Source: Mermis nigrescens
Lineage: Eukaryota; Nematoda; Enoplea; Mermithida; Mermithidae
Assembly (NCBI GenBank): GCA_036768485.1
Contig: JAVLUZ010000150.1
Span: 2,153,910 to 2,217,909 of the forward strand
Direction: 5' to 3'
Length of the DNA stretch: 64,000 nt
Below the pieces are notes generated by a model. It was not told the origin of the DNA. It searched no databases and worked only from the letters and a program-made list of their open reading frames with translations. Positions 21,560-33,670 of the stretch are shown piece after piece (position 1 is the stretch's first letter; each line of letters starts with the position of its first letter). The translations under genes and the position numbers were made by a program.

Positions 21560-24275
21560 CGAATAAGTTAGAGCGCGCGCTAGTCTTTGGCCCTTTTGCA
21601 GTAACCGTGTTTACATCATGAGGAGATGTAAGGGTTGGCTGCGGTGGGGGCGCATTTATGGTGGGTTGGTTACCTGTGGTATATGTGACGTATGGGCGAT
21701 TAAAACCGTTGTCGTTGCGATAGTTGGAATTATAGTATGTTCCACGTTTTTCGTTAGGGAACTGAACAAAAGGTGCGTTTTGTCGTGGTTGATTATTATA
21801 GCGATTATCGTAACGCGAATTTTGATAATTAGCACGTGAATTTTGGTGATAATCATTACGATTTTGCCTATAATTCGATTGTGCCTGCTTAGAATCAAAG
21901 CGATTATCATTATTCGCATAATTAGATGAATGATGTTGACTAGAGTTACGATATCGTGATTGAGATTGATGTCAATTTTGTGAATTCGAATGCGATGGCA
22001 AATGATTTTGACGTGAAAAAGAACGCAACTGGCTGCGATTGCGAGCCAAAGAATTGTTATTTCGATCAGATTGGGTATTATAATTATTATTATTAGTCGC
22101 TTCTTGTCTCTGACATGTAAAACATTCCTCATAGATATGACCTATGCGCTTGCAAAAGGTACAATATTTACGAGAGGAGCTTTCTGGCTTTTCAGCACGC
22201 GACGAGCAATGAAACGTTTTATGACGCAAATGATCTGACTCGTTTTGGTTAGACGCGCGAGGAGTATCTTTAGGTATTGCGCTTCCTACACGAGCAGCTG
22301 TTACCGATACATATGGTGTTACTGCTTTTTTCTCCTCAAATTCCTTATTAGCGAATTCAGCATTTAGCGCGTTGTCCAAAAATTCAGCCAATGATGCTCT
22401 AGGTTTTTTGTGATAAGATTCTCTCAAAATGTGCAGTAATAAACCTTGTTTTAATTGATATCATAACAAATGATTGAAATGATGCGAGTCAACTTCAACA
22501 TAAGGGTCAGCTTTTATTAATTCTTTGTGAAGTGAGAGATAATAAGCTTTAACCAATTTGTTAGGCTGCTGTTTATGTGTCCAAAAACGATTAAAGAGCG
22601 CTCCGGTGTCCATTGCACAAAATTCCGCTATTAGCGCTTGTTTTGCTTTTGAATAAGATTGTTTCATTTCAGCAGGTAACAAACGGTATAAGCGTGAAGC
22701 ATAGGGATCAAGAAATCCAGTCATAAATTTCAAGTGATCAGCTTTGTCAATATCATAGGCATCGGCAAGTGACTCAAATTCTGCAAAATATGCTCATATA
22801 TCAGTTTTATCGCCATCAAAAAATTTTTTATTCGCGATTGCAATTTGCATTTGCGTTAAAAATGGTCCGCAATTCAAGGAATCAGCGAGGTGCGATTTAC
22901 CACGCAAATCTTTGGATGAAGAATTGGGATCATAACGATGACGTCGTTGGCGCGATCTACTTTTGCAACGCGAGCAACGACTGCGTGGACGATCATAGCT
23001 ATTCGACGAGCTTTCGTCAGAAAATTTTACATGACATCTCCTACTAGATGACTCAGGGAGAGGCACGGATTCATTTTGCAAAGTAGCAGGTTCGTTATTT
23101 ATGCCAGATAAATTTATCTCTACAGGTTGCATTTCGATATTAGAGGAATGCAAAATAGGATTAATAGGTGGTATTTCCATATTTGCAGGATTAGGTACAT
23201 AGCTATTTTGAAATATTATATTTCACCTTGAGGCGGAAAATATTGCAGCGGTGGTGGATTTAACTGCTGCTGCGAGTTCGCATTCAAAGAATTAGGTACG
23301 AAAGAAGGCGCATTACGATTTAAAGACAGCAACGGCCGAGATCGCAACGTCTGCGAAATCGGTACCGACGGCTGCGAAATCGTAGGTATATTTTCCGAAA
23401 AACCTGAGTTTTGCACTGGTTGCAAACCCGTGTTTGAAGGATTTTGTGATAAATTAGATGTCTCAGGTGCGCGATTTGTACAACTTTGAGCGATATTTTC
23501 TGGAACAGTTTCCGAAGGTGAGCGTGAATTAGATGCGCGAGTTGCCAGTGGACAACAACGAAGATGCACGATGCGTACTTTCTGCACGATTCATATTTTG
23601 CGCATTAAATTCAGAAAAATTTGCGCTATAGATAGAGTGGTTAACACGCTCAGACGTATTATTTTCGATGCGATTCGAAACTGCTTGGGGTTTAAGCATT
23701 GTGCTTAGCTCCAGGCGCAGTTTATGCATTTCATCAGCATTTTCCTTTTTATCTTGGTCTATGCATGTGGAAAGGTCCGAAAATTGCAAATGAATAGCTT
23801 GTAGCGCTTTTAAGATGAGATCATTAGTCACATTAGTACTAGCACAAACTTTGTTGGCATTTCTGCTTTGACTATTATTACTTTCTACGTCAGAATTGGC
23901 ATTATCGTGCTCCGAACTGGTTTCAGGATGATTTGCCGTGTTAAGTGTAGTCGTATTATCGATCATCGTATTATTTGATGAATTATCGATGTTAGGGTCC
24001 GATCTGGTTAGCAAGGTTTGATTAATGCGTGACTGCACGGTAGTCAATAACAGTTCATTGTCAGACTGTGTATTGCTCGCGGCATTTAGTGACGCGGGTA
24101 ATCGATCATTATTCGCCTTACTATTTGCATTTTTCTTATTCGTGTCATTACTCGCCGTATTACTCGCGCTATTAGAGTCAACAGGCGCGGTGGGTCATTG
24201 GCCAGATGAAGTAGGTGGCGTAGAAGGTTTTTTCAATTTAATGGGCGGTGTCCGCAAAACCTTTTTTCCTGCCAT
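21560..24275 (-). pseudogene. gag (capsid/nucleocapsid)
   Basis: The start chosen is the ATG at 24275 (MAGKKVLRTPPIKLKKPSTP), with one in-frame TGA about 29 codons in. Then an Asn/Ser/Thr-rich region, a coiled-coil-like stretch (ADEMHKLRLELSTMLKP), a capsid-like part around 22,461-22,733 (FMTGFLDPYASRLYRLLPAE, ALIAEFCAMDTGALFNRFW) and a CCHC zinc knuckle CTFCKRIGHIYEEC near 22,140-22,190. An Asn/Arg/Gln-rich tail runs to about 21,560. At least four frameshifts and several stops interrupt it. Confidence 0.85.
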
Positions 24276-24858
24276 TTTTAGGTATCAGAAACGTCGAAAA
24301 ATATGACCTTGGGTAAAACAAATTTCAGTACGTCGAAATTTTGCCCAAAATAAATGTTTCGAATTTAGCCTTTTGACGTTTCGAAAAACTGGTTTTTTCA
24401 CGTGAATAGTATTTGCTTATGTGAAGCAAGATATACCTGACGTGAAATGAGCAAAAGTAGATAGGACTAAGCCTAAGGCGCCAAGAAACGTACGTGGTTG
24501 TAAAAAGACGTAGGTAAATACCTAGCGTAACAAGGTATCAAAAAAATTTTGTCGTCAATTGAGAAAAATGATAGAACCGTCGCCTGAGGGTCGACGTGTA
24601 TAGAAAAATGCGAGCGTGAAAGCTGCCTTTGTTGCTAGAGAACCGACGGAAATAGAAAAATAACGATGACTTTACCACAATACACAAAATCTTTACCACA
24701 GACGCTTACTTAAAATGCGCACTGCCAAGATCGCGGTCGATACAATAACAAAGGTGAACGAAACGTTACACATATTTAGATGGCCAAAATAATGATTTTT
24801 GGGTCGAAAAATAAATTTAAGACGATTGATCAGTTCGGCTGTAGCTAGCAGCCTTAAA
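24276..24858 (-). other. Retrotransposon 5' leader
   Basis: About 590 bp between the gag start and the primer-binding region. No frame is supported. It presumably carries packaging and translation-control sequence, but nothing specific is visible. Confidence 0.5.
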
Positions 24859-24871
24859 GGGGGACGATCCA
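24859..24871 (-). promoter_or_regulatory. Candidate primer-binding site
   Basis: One base inside the 5' LTR the - strand reads TGGATCGTCCCCC, starting TGG as expected for pairing to a tRNA 3' CCA end. I could not name the tRNA. Confidence 0.45.
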
Positions 24872-24872
24872 G

Positions 24873-25924
24873 TGTAAATACAGGGCTCAGTCCAATGTCT
24901 ACAGAAGTCGACACAGGAACATGGGTGTATCCATGCTTTCGAGACTTACTTAGATACTTAGGTACTTAGATCTGCTCTCAGCGCTGGCCCCGATCGCTTA
25001 GTCTGGAACGACTTTGGTCTTTGGACCCTTACAGACCTTACGGCTTTGATCCCCTTGGTCCTAATATTGCTGACCGCTTCTGGTTGGGTGATCTCAGCAG
25101 CTACGCACTAAGCCCTAAGACTACCTACCTAAATCTCGGAATTGCCGCGAAGGTCAGTTGACCTATCTCAATGCTCAAGTTGATGAATTAACTTATTTTC
25201 TGGGTTCGAATCAATCAGAAATGTTTTTGGTTCCTAATGTACGTAGCACAATGAAATTTGAAAACAACACCAACGAGCTCTAGACTGATCAATCATCATT
25301 AAAGATTAAATAATATTTTGACCAGTTTTAGGATTGAGAAAAGAATTAAGACTTTTGAACGAAATAAATAATCATACAAAATTTACCTATTCCTCCACTA
25401 AGAATCCCAAAATCCTCGACGAATGGGAATTACCGACCTCACCCGCGGTATAACAAAACCCCTGGGTAGGTTTTATATTTTATTCTAATCCTATATACAC
25501 GGCTCAGTGCCGGACAACAAAATAACGCAAAAACGAATAAAAACGTACTCGACTATATAATTGTACGTCAGCCAACTCCTTAACCAACTAACTACGATGG
25601 CCTCATAGGACCATTACAGTAAACGAAGTTTATGTTAAAATAACATAATACGTAATTACTTTTAATTCACAACGAATGTTCTAGACTAAGATAAGCGGTA
25701 ATGCATAAAACAATTACTATTATCATATACTTAATTCTATGTTACCGGACAAGTATCTTATTGTTTTTTAATATTGAAAATTTGGGAAAAAGTGGGGAAA
25801 AGTGGGAAAACCAAAGGCATAGCCCACAGTGCACTATCGTAGATAGCTACTAGTATTGGCTATGTAAGTGGCTACCGCGAACTGCTAACGCAAGTTCGCC
25901 AAACATGTAACTCTCATAGTTAAA
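24873..25924 (-). repeat. 5' LTR of the Ty3/gypsy element
   Basis: Partner of 11567-12607. On the - strand its first bases read TTTAACTATGAG where the other copy has TGTAAC, so the terminal TG has mutated in this copy. CATT follows on the + strand (25925-25928). Confidence 0.93.
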
Positions 25925-25928
25925 CATT

Positions 25929-26100
25929 GTGTATCTTAGAACATTAGCTATCCCATAGCATTGTGTATCTAATACAGTGTCCTATCTTATAGTATTAGGT
26001 ATCTTATACTGTGTCATATCCCATAGCATTACCAATGTTATAGCATTGTGTATCTCATACCATGCCTATCTTATAAAATTGCCTATGTTATAGCATTATT
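25929..26100 (+). repeat. Continuation of the satellite array
   Basis: Three to four units of ttgtgtatct...cctatcttatagtatt match the 9957-10940 unit. This is host sequence split by the LTR element. Confidence 0.75.
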
Positions 26101-26453
26101 TGGTTAAACCCGTATTTTGATGTTTCACAGTGCTGACCAATGCTATAACATATAACAATGTACATAGTGTCGCCAGGCATTCTCCCCTTGGCCGGGGTAT
26201 CCCTATACAAACAGTATAAACTAAGTTTTGAAAAAATAGCAAAAAATCGGCCATCTCCGTAATTGTGGAGGCTTATAGCACAGGGGCCAAACCCCGCTCC
26301 TTCCCTGCCCAGGGCCAATGGGTGCCTTTGTCTAAATTTCAAAATCGCTACTACACCCCTCCTAGGTAGGCCGACATCGGGCCAAAATTTCAACGACCCA
26401 TCTGCTATGGGGCTGGAGCCAACCCTGGACAAACATACAAACATACAAACAAT
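26101..26453 (+). mobile_element. Second copy of the repeat tail
   Basis: It parallels 10941-11271 (aaaaatcggcc, gtaggccgac, ggagccaaccctgg, acaaacatacaaac). The end of the tail, agacaaattttcacaaatat, lies at 28564-28585, on the far side of a fold-back element, so that element inserted into it. Confidence 0.55.
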
Positions 26454-28562
26454 GTCTGTGCCCTCGGCGGCCAAGACGCGCCGCAACGCGCTACAGTGTC
26501 AAAACTGTCAATTTTTAGCCATTATTCGCTTTTTGTGAAGTAGCCTAACGTTAAAACGGAGTGAATGTAAATGGAAAATCTCGCTGTTTGGAAGCGCAAC
26601 CAGAAAAGCGAGATTGCTTGCAAAATGCTCGCTTTTTAAAAACGGTTGCAGGTCCCAAAAAGCGAGAATTTTCACGCCCTGTGTCTAATGATAAAGTTAT
26701 TTTTAGATGCACGAAAATCGCTTTTCTCCGACCGTCCCGATTCTGCGACCATTATACATATAACGGCTTGAAATTTTAGGGCTGGGGTCTTTGGCAATTT
26801 CCCAGGGTGGGGGAGGTACATAATAAACTCCAATTTTGCGCCAAAAACGACCAAAATACACCTAAAAACGGCCAAAAAATTAAATTTTTTTCTAAAAAAT
26901 TGGGGGGGGGTCAAAAATTTTCTGGCTTTGGGACGACCAACTTCGATGTGGGAGGTCCCCAAACCCCCTTGTTACACGCATGCCGACCATTCCATTTCTC
27001 CGACTGTCTTAATTTTCCGACTGGTGCATAAAAACATATTTTTGACACACAATATTCGCGGGGAAAATTCATCGTCAGAATTTGTCGTGAAGTAAAATTC
27101 ATCGTCTTGAAACTGTATAATGGGAAAATACATCGTCAAAACAGAATACGAGAATAAAACTGCTAAATTTTATTGTCAAAATGAAACAAATAATGGATGG
27201 AGAAAGCATAACTAAAAGTTTAAATTATGGGCTAAGCATTAGTGTAAACTTTATACATTAACAATTAATAAATCGTCCAACTTAAAAAATTTTCGCTTTC
27301 AATTCTCACTGAGCAAATATTCGAGCGGTATGACAACAGGATCAACGAAAACTACTTGAATAAAGAGACAGAAGTCAAAGAGTGACCTCTTGACTCCAGA
27401 AGCTTACAGTATCTAGCTTTTTTTATTGGTTTACAAAACACAATGAACATTACAACAAAAAATTTCACCCCTCTCCTCCCTCAGTATGTCCACACAACAA
27501 AGTTGCTCACGATGAATTTACTTACGATGAATTATGAAACGATGAATTCTCCACGATGTGAATCCCAACAGTCCCGTATCTCTGTCCGTCTCAAATCTCA
27601 GACCAACCCGACTTTTCGACCACGTAAACTGTTTTTGATACCTAACGTTTTCAATAAATTTTGTACATTCTTCTACTTACTTTTCTCTTAATCCGATTCA
27701 GTTTACCTTGATTTTTACACCACCTAATGTTACGGTGTATAAACAGATACTAAAAAGCTAAATACATTTAGTCTTGTAGATAACATGTTATATGTTTGCA
27801 TATCTATATATATTTAGCCTCTTAGTATCAGTATTAATCACCGTAACACTATGGCATAAAGAACGAAGATAATTTAAAATTTGATTAGGAGAAGAATAAG
27901 AAGAATAATGTAGTAAATGAATAAAATTGATAGGTATCAAAAGCAGTCAACGTGGTCAAAGAATCGGGATTGACGGAAAATTGAGACGGACAGAGAAACG
28001 GGACTGTCGGTGAATCGGGCATTTCGTGTGTTTGAAAATGGTTTTTTATAGCACAGGGCGGAAAATGAAGACAGTCGGAAAAATGGAATGGTCGGCATTA
28101 CTCTTAATTTTTCGGAAAAAAACTGAATTTTTTGGCCGTTTTAAGGTGTACTTTGGCTGTTTTTGGCGCAAAACTGGAGTTTATTTACTCCCCCTCCGTT
28201 TACCCTGGAAAAGGTTTAGAAACCCTCACACCCAAAATTCCAAGCCGTTATTTGTATAATGGTCGTCGCAGAATCGGGACGGTCGGAAAAAAGCGATTTT
28301 CGTGCATATAAAAATAACTTTTTATCATTAGACACATGGCGTAAAATTCTCGCTTTTTGGGACGCGCGACTGTTTTAAAAAAGCGAGCATTTTGCAAGTG
28401 ATCTCGCTTTTTTGGTTGGGCTTCCAAAAAGCGAGATTTTTCATCTACATTCACTCCATTTTTACGTTAGGCTACTGCACAAAAAGCGAACAATGGCTCA
28501 AAATTGACAATTTTGACACGGTAGCGCGTTGCGGCGCGTCTTGGCCGCCAAGGGCACGGACA
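26454..28562. mobile_element. Fold-back element, about 2.1 kb
   Basis: The left arm, from gtctgtgccctcggcggcc (26454) to about 27020, returns inverted at about 28060-28562 (ending ccgccaagggcacggac). Inner blocks also pair (27567 region with 27990 region, and a stem at about 27730-27765 with 27820-27855), so the whole unit folds about a centre near 27,790. The left arm carries an extra 0.5 kb (27050-27560) that is itself inverted around aaattcatcgtc / gacgatgaattt. No protein-coding frame is supported. The arms repeat aaagcgag / ctcgcttttt several times. Confidence 0.8.
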
Positions 28563-28599
28563 AGACAAATTTTCACAAATATATATATATATAGATTAA

Positions 28600-29469
28600 G
28601 CAACCACAGTATCAGTGAAATTACAATTTTTAAGAATAAAACAAGAACAACTTGATGAATCTCAATGAAACAAAACCTGACTTTAAAATGAAATTATATT
28701 GCCAAAAAAGTTATGTTCGCTTTTGACTTTAGTATGCCATGCTCTGAAAATTGTTCAAACTTCGTATAGTCGACAGTAGACAGGTTTTATTTTATATTTT
28801 GGAAAGTAGCTAAATACTTAAATATTTCACGCTCTAAATTTACCATTTATTCTTTTCCTGTTTTAAATTAGTTCGTCCTGCAATTCGATTTAAGTTTTTC
28901 CGATATGGGTGCCCTAAAAAAGTATGCCTTTTACTGGCTTTGCGTCTCATATTCTTCAATTTTGAAGTATATTTTAACACGCCCGAAAAAGTTCTCATAA
29001 ATGATTACTTATTTGCCTATTTTAGTAAGGAATTCGCGTTCATCAATATGGCCGCCATGTTGAAAAAATGCTGTAATAATGGACGTTCTTATCTGTAATT
29101 CTTTGAGGTTTCGACGTATTTCGATAATTTTTTCTATATATAGCTAGAAAATTTGATGTTTTTTCAATGAGCTGAGTCTCATGTTCTAAACCCTTTTATT
29201 TCTTTTGGGGAAGGTATAAAACGTTCGAATTATTCATTTTTCACTTTAGCAATTTTAATGTGGATTTTCTCTTTAGTATTTTGCCCTTTGCAGGGCCGTA
29301 CTTAGGGCTTTAGCGGCCCTGGGCGAAACTTATTTTGGCAGCCCCATAATCTTTTAAACTGGTATTATATGCATCATAATTATCATTTATGTATCTCCTT
29401 TAAATATGTACCTATATGATCGCACTTAGCATCCTACTGTAAATTTACTAACAAAATATTGTGCTACAT
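28600..29469. other. No recognised feature
   Basis: AT-rich. At 29293 cagggccgtacttagg...gcggccctgggcgaa resembles, in reverse orientation, 34195-34270, so both may be ends of related elements. Otherwise nothing is seen. Confidence 0.3.
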
Positions 29470-29850
29470 TCATACATGATCTTGGGGGATTTGGGGGTTT
29501 CACCCCCGCAGAATCATTTTTCACCCCCCGCAAAAAAATTTTCATCCCCCAGAATTGGCGATTTTTCAAAAGTTTCCTTAACTTACCTGAAAATTGGTAG
29601 AAAAAGTGTCTTTTTAAGGGTTTTTGGCTGTCTATTTGCTCAAAATCGCCAAATTTTCGGCGCTTCGTGCCATATTTCATGTTTTGAGCGATATATTGGT
29701 CAATTTACTAGACTTTTTCGAAATTGTTTCCATGATTTTAAGGATAGAGTATCGTCAGAAACGCCAAAAAACGATGTTTTTTAACGCGTACCGGCCATTT
29801 TGGGCCCAAAAAGGCACTGTTTTTTCTCAAATAATTTACCCATTTCGTGA
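29470..29850 (+). repeat. Dispersed repeat family B, copy 1
   Basis: Blocks shared with 41800-42030, 45600-45965 (inverted) and 47465-47735: agaattggcgatttttc, ctatttgctcaaa, cggcgcttcgtgcc, tcgtcagaaacgcc. About 380 bp; no coding signal. Confidence 0.75.
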
Positions 29851-30688
29851 ATGGTGACGTGCTTTATTACAAAATAACTTTCCTATCTTAAATCTAACGA
29901 AGATGAAAAATCATTTTCAATTGAAATAATCGCAATTGCACTCAGACGAGAAACAGTCATAGTTGACCGCAAATATGTCTATTATTTCCAGTTTCAAAAG
30001 GAGCGTTCTGCTGAGGCCACACAGTAATAGGCTTTGTAAGTAAAATTCTGAATTTAGCAGATTGACATTCTGAAAATGAAGTTTCTGAATTTTTAATTAA
30101 ATAAATATATTAAATAATTTCAGATCCTTTTTCATGGTGTTCAACAAAAATAAGCAGCATCTATTACAAAACAAAAACAATTAGAAGTATATTGATGTAA
30201 TGAGAAAATTAAAAACGTCTGAAATATCGCAAATCTGAACTCTGATATCAGTTTTGCAAGGATAAACGCAGATAAAGTCAAACAGAGAGAATAAGAAAGT
30301 TTATGGAAAATGATTGATATTTCGCAGTGAACAGTTATTATTTATATTAGTATTGAAGAGAATAAGCGAATTAGAGTCAGATTGAGCACAAACAAAAAGG
30401 AATTCATTTCTTGGCTTGCTATTGCAACTTTTTAATAAGAAATAATGATTTTCAAAATAATAAAATATAATTGGAATTTATTAATTTATTATTATTACTA
30501 AATGCGAACAAAGATAGGATTTTTGTTCGCATTTAGTAAAGGTTCTACATCAGGGTAACTGAAAACGTCAAATGTTTATACGAATCTAACTTATTCTTAT
30601 TAGGCAAGGTTAAAATCAATAAAACAAAATGAAAATTGTTCATTAGATCTATGATTTTCGGAATATGTAAAGCTTCACATAAAATCAG
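29851..30688. other. No recognised feature
   Basis: AT-rich. A palindromic pair around 30501-30540 (aaatgcgaacaaagatagga / tttttgttcgcatttagtaa) gives a 14-bp stem. Nothing else. Confidence 0.3.
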
Positions 30689-30696
30689 GTGCTGAG

Positions 30697-33260
30697 CAGT
30701 GATCGGACCGAGGGTACTTTTGGACTCCTCGGCCTCGGCGAGGCCGAGGCAACTTAAAATCCTTGCCTCGGCCGAGGCCGAGGCCGAGGGTAATGCCGAG
30801 GGTCAAGCTTGTATACATATACCCATAAATAGTACTCTTAGAATATTTTGTATGCACATGAGCTAGAGAATAATCGTAATATTAAGCACTTTATCGAATG
30901 TCAAGCAATTCAAACTTATTTTCAATAATAGTAGATTAAATATGTCAAGGATTTATTGAATAGAGTCAGCAGCATGAAAGCATACTTAATTTAAAAAATT
31001 GCCGTTACAGACTTGGAAAAGTTAATAAAAGATATGGCTGAACAAGCACTTAAACCTTTATTACTATAAATAAGAAAACAGTGTCGAAGAAATAAACGAA
31101 CAAACGAAATAAGCTAAGTAAAGACAGAACTGTAGCCATTGTTGTGCTCGCTTTTGCAGTAATGAATGTTTAAAGACGCTTTTTCAGTCATCCAATTCTG
31201 GTGTGGTAGGTAATATGACGGAAACTGCACTGTACTTTCCGATCATAGTTTCCCAAGGTCGAGAGTTAAGGGAAGGGTGAAATCCCAACATGGGGGTGCA
31301 GTAAATTAAGTAATGTCTTTGTTTGAGCGAACAAATTTTTGTAGATATTTTATATTAATATATTTTTAAAGATACACATTTTTACATACTGCCAATGTGT
31401 GACCTGCAACCGGCATGCAGTCCTAAACAGTGTTTTTTGTGCACGGTATCCAAAAGTCTTTGAACATTTTGTACATGCAAATTTTTGTGTACTACTATAG
31501 TATGGTACAGTAGCAATTTAGTGTGGTAAAACAGGGTTTTTCGACCTTTGGTAGTGTATCTTAGCTAATTCCCGGGTTTCTGAATATTTGACATTTTTCC
31601 ATTCTAAATGCAAATTCTACTATCTTAAAGATATATAGGACAGACAATTACTGATGCGCCGAAAATTTTCGGAAATTTTACACCTTTGTACAGTTTTTGT
31701 CTCTCCAAAAATCTTTGTGCATGCAGAAAGACGGTCCTGAAAAGATTCTGTACATTATGAAAAATCTTTGCCGAATACAAATATCGTGGCCCTAAATGTG
31801 ATAATTCGGCGTGAATTTAGTTGATAATATTAGTTCATGAGCTTTGATGAAATTTACACATAAAGCTCGACTGAGAAAGCTAAAACAACTTGTACTGTAA
31901 AATCAGAAATATTACAGATATTGTAATACGCCAATAAGATATTGTAATAAGCACTACTGAGCTTAGAAATTCAATGCAAGATCAGGATAAATTAGTCAAT
32001 TTTATCTTTGAACGGCAAAAAAGTGCGAAGTTATTAAATAGTACTTATTTTGCACAAAATTTTTAAAAACAGTATGAATTGATACAAAAGATATTTAAAT
32101 CTGCATAAAGATGCCTAGATTAAACAAAAATTGATTTTTGAGTGTTTAATGTCCCTGCTTCAATCTAAATACATTATATTAGCGATATTTTGCGCAAAGC
32201 GCCGAAATATTTTTCAAATTCCCTAAAAAATACTGAAAAACGATATAATTAATATCACTTTGTCTAAGAAAGTATTTTAACATTGCATAAAAATGGCTCC
32301 AAAAAATGCACGAGCCGAAATTGATTTTTGGCAAAACCTGCATTTATTGGCCATTTTTAGGTGCGGTTTTGCGATTTTCGGCCGAAAAATCGTGATCATT
32401 TACCCTCTCTCCCATAAAAATGGCCGAAAACCATACGTGTAACAGAGGGGCTTTGGGGAATTCCCCACCCATCCAGGGTTGGACTTCCTCCCAAACACCC
32501 TTCCCTCCAACATCAGAAAATTTTGACCCACCTACCCCATTTTTGGCGAAACTTTGCGCTTTGTTGGCAATTTTTAGGTGCTTTTGCCATTTTTGACATA
32601 GAATTAGAGTCGCTAATCCCCCTCCTTCTTAAAATGGCCAGGGACACCTACCCAAAATTTCTAGCCGTTACATGTATGCTGAGGAACCCTCCCGAAAATT
32701 TTGAGCTGTTACATGCATGTTTCATAGTGATAGTTTGTCTATTTACTCTTGCTTACATTCAAAAATACTGTATCACTCCGTGAAATTCTAATAGTTAGCT
32801 GCACTTTTGCCATAGTGAAAATTAAGTTCAAAAAATATTCAAAAGGTTTTCACCAAAAATCGTCTGACAGTGACATGAGTGTTGTACCCTGCGAGTAGGG
32901 TAATAACCCTCCCTCACCCCATCCCCCGATGGAAATGTGTGTTTCTGATCCATGTAGCGAGCATGTGAATTAAAACTTAGTCATCACATGAATAATACAT
33001 TGGCACTTTGCTGTATGTAACTTGGTGTAACTGTGAACGCGACTAAAACCATAAGAAAAGTATATAGGTAAAAAATAGCCTGTGTACTGCAGATGCATTC
33101 TAAATAGTTAATATTCAACGGATATATTAAACTTATTCAAAATTGATTTTAACCCTCGGCGCCTCGGCACTTTTCAGCTTCGCCCTCGGCGCCGAGGCCG
33201 AGGCTCCAAAAAACGCCGAGGCTTGCCGAGGCCGAGGCCGAGGCCTCGGTCCGATCACTG
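30697..33260. mobile_element. Non-autonomous hAT-type element, 2.56 kb
   Basis: Both ends read cagtgatcggaccgagg as inverted repeats, and both are flanked by the identical 8-bp gtgctgag (30689-30696 and 33261-33268), the duplication size of hAT transposons. Just inside each end is a cluster of ccgagg/cctcgg hexamers (30710-30810; 33150-33250), inverted with respect to each other. The interior contains a copy of family C (31420-31930) and AT-rich filler. No transposase is recognised. Confidence 0.88.
31420..31930 (+). repeat. Dispersed repeat family C, copy 1
   Basis: Shared with 42660-43300 in the same orientation: acattttgtacatgcaaat, tttagtgtggtaaaacaggg, caaaaatctttgt. The part at 31795-31930 also matches 36850-37040 inverted. 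It lies inside the 2.56-kb hAT-type element. Confidence 0.75.
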
Positions 33261-33404
33261 GTGCTGAGAGAGAAATGCAGTGATATCAGTTGAGCTTTAT
33301 CGATAGAAACAGATTAAAACGACAAATTATGCAGTAAAACCATAAGCCTACATCCATATCAGCAACTACATTGCAGTACCGCGCACGACTCAGACAGCTA
33401 CAGC

Positions 33405-33662
33405 CATAGGTGGGCGGTATCAAAGTTCTGGTGGGGGTGCAAGATTTTTTCAAAGGTCAAAAAATGGCCTTAAAAGTGGTGGTATGGCGAAAAACACCAT
33501 TTTTTCAACGTTTCTCATCGAGCACTATCCATTGGCATCAAAAAATTGCGGAAAAAGCGAAAAAAATTTCAAAAATTGAAATCTGGGGGTATGTTGATTT
33601 CTGGGGAGTATTTTGGTTTCTCGGGGGGGGCTGCATACGCCCAGCTCCCACGCCCAAGTATG
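33405..33662 (+). mobile_element. hAT-like MITE, copy 2
   Basis: Ends cataggtgggc / gcccaagtatg; 258 bp. Flanked by gctacagc and gttacagc (7 of 8 match), a target duplication. Confidence 0.88.
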
Positions 33663-33670
33663 GTTACAGC

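Larger units (their letters stand above)
11567..25924 (-). mobile_element. 14.4-kb Ty3/gypsy-type LTR retrotransposon
   Basis: It is bounded by 1.04- and 1.05-kb direct repeats and by CATT on both sides (11563-11566 and 25925-25928), a 4-bp target duplication. Read on the - strand: 5' LTR, 600-bp leader, gag with CCHC knuckle, protease (DTGS), RT (YIDD), RNase H, integrase (zinc finger, DDE), GPY region, PWWP-like module, DEDDy exonuclease, long unknown tail, polypurine tract, 3' LTR. RNase H/RT-before-integrase order and RT wording (LFGLKNAPADFQRLM) place it in Ty3/gypsy. It is unusually long because about 4 kb of extra coding sequence follows the integrase. Numerous stops and single-base frameshifts interrupt it. 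The satellite array it entered continues on both sides. Confidence 0.95.

Noticed and set aside
30501..30540. CRISPR-like or terminator hairpin
   Set aside because: Single short palindrome in a eukaryotic intron, with no repeats or spacers.
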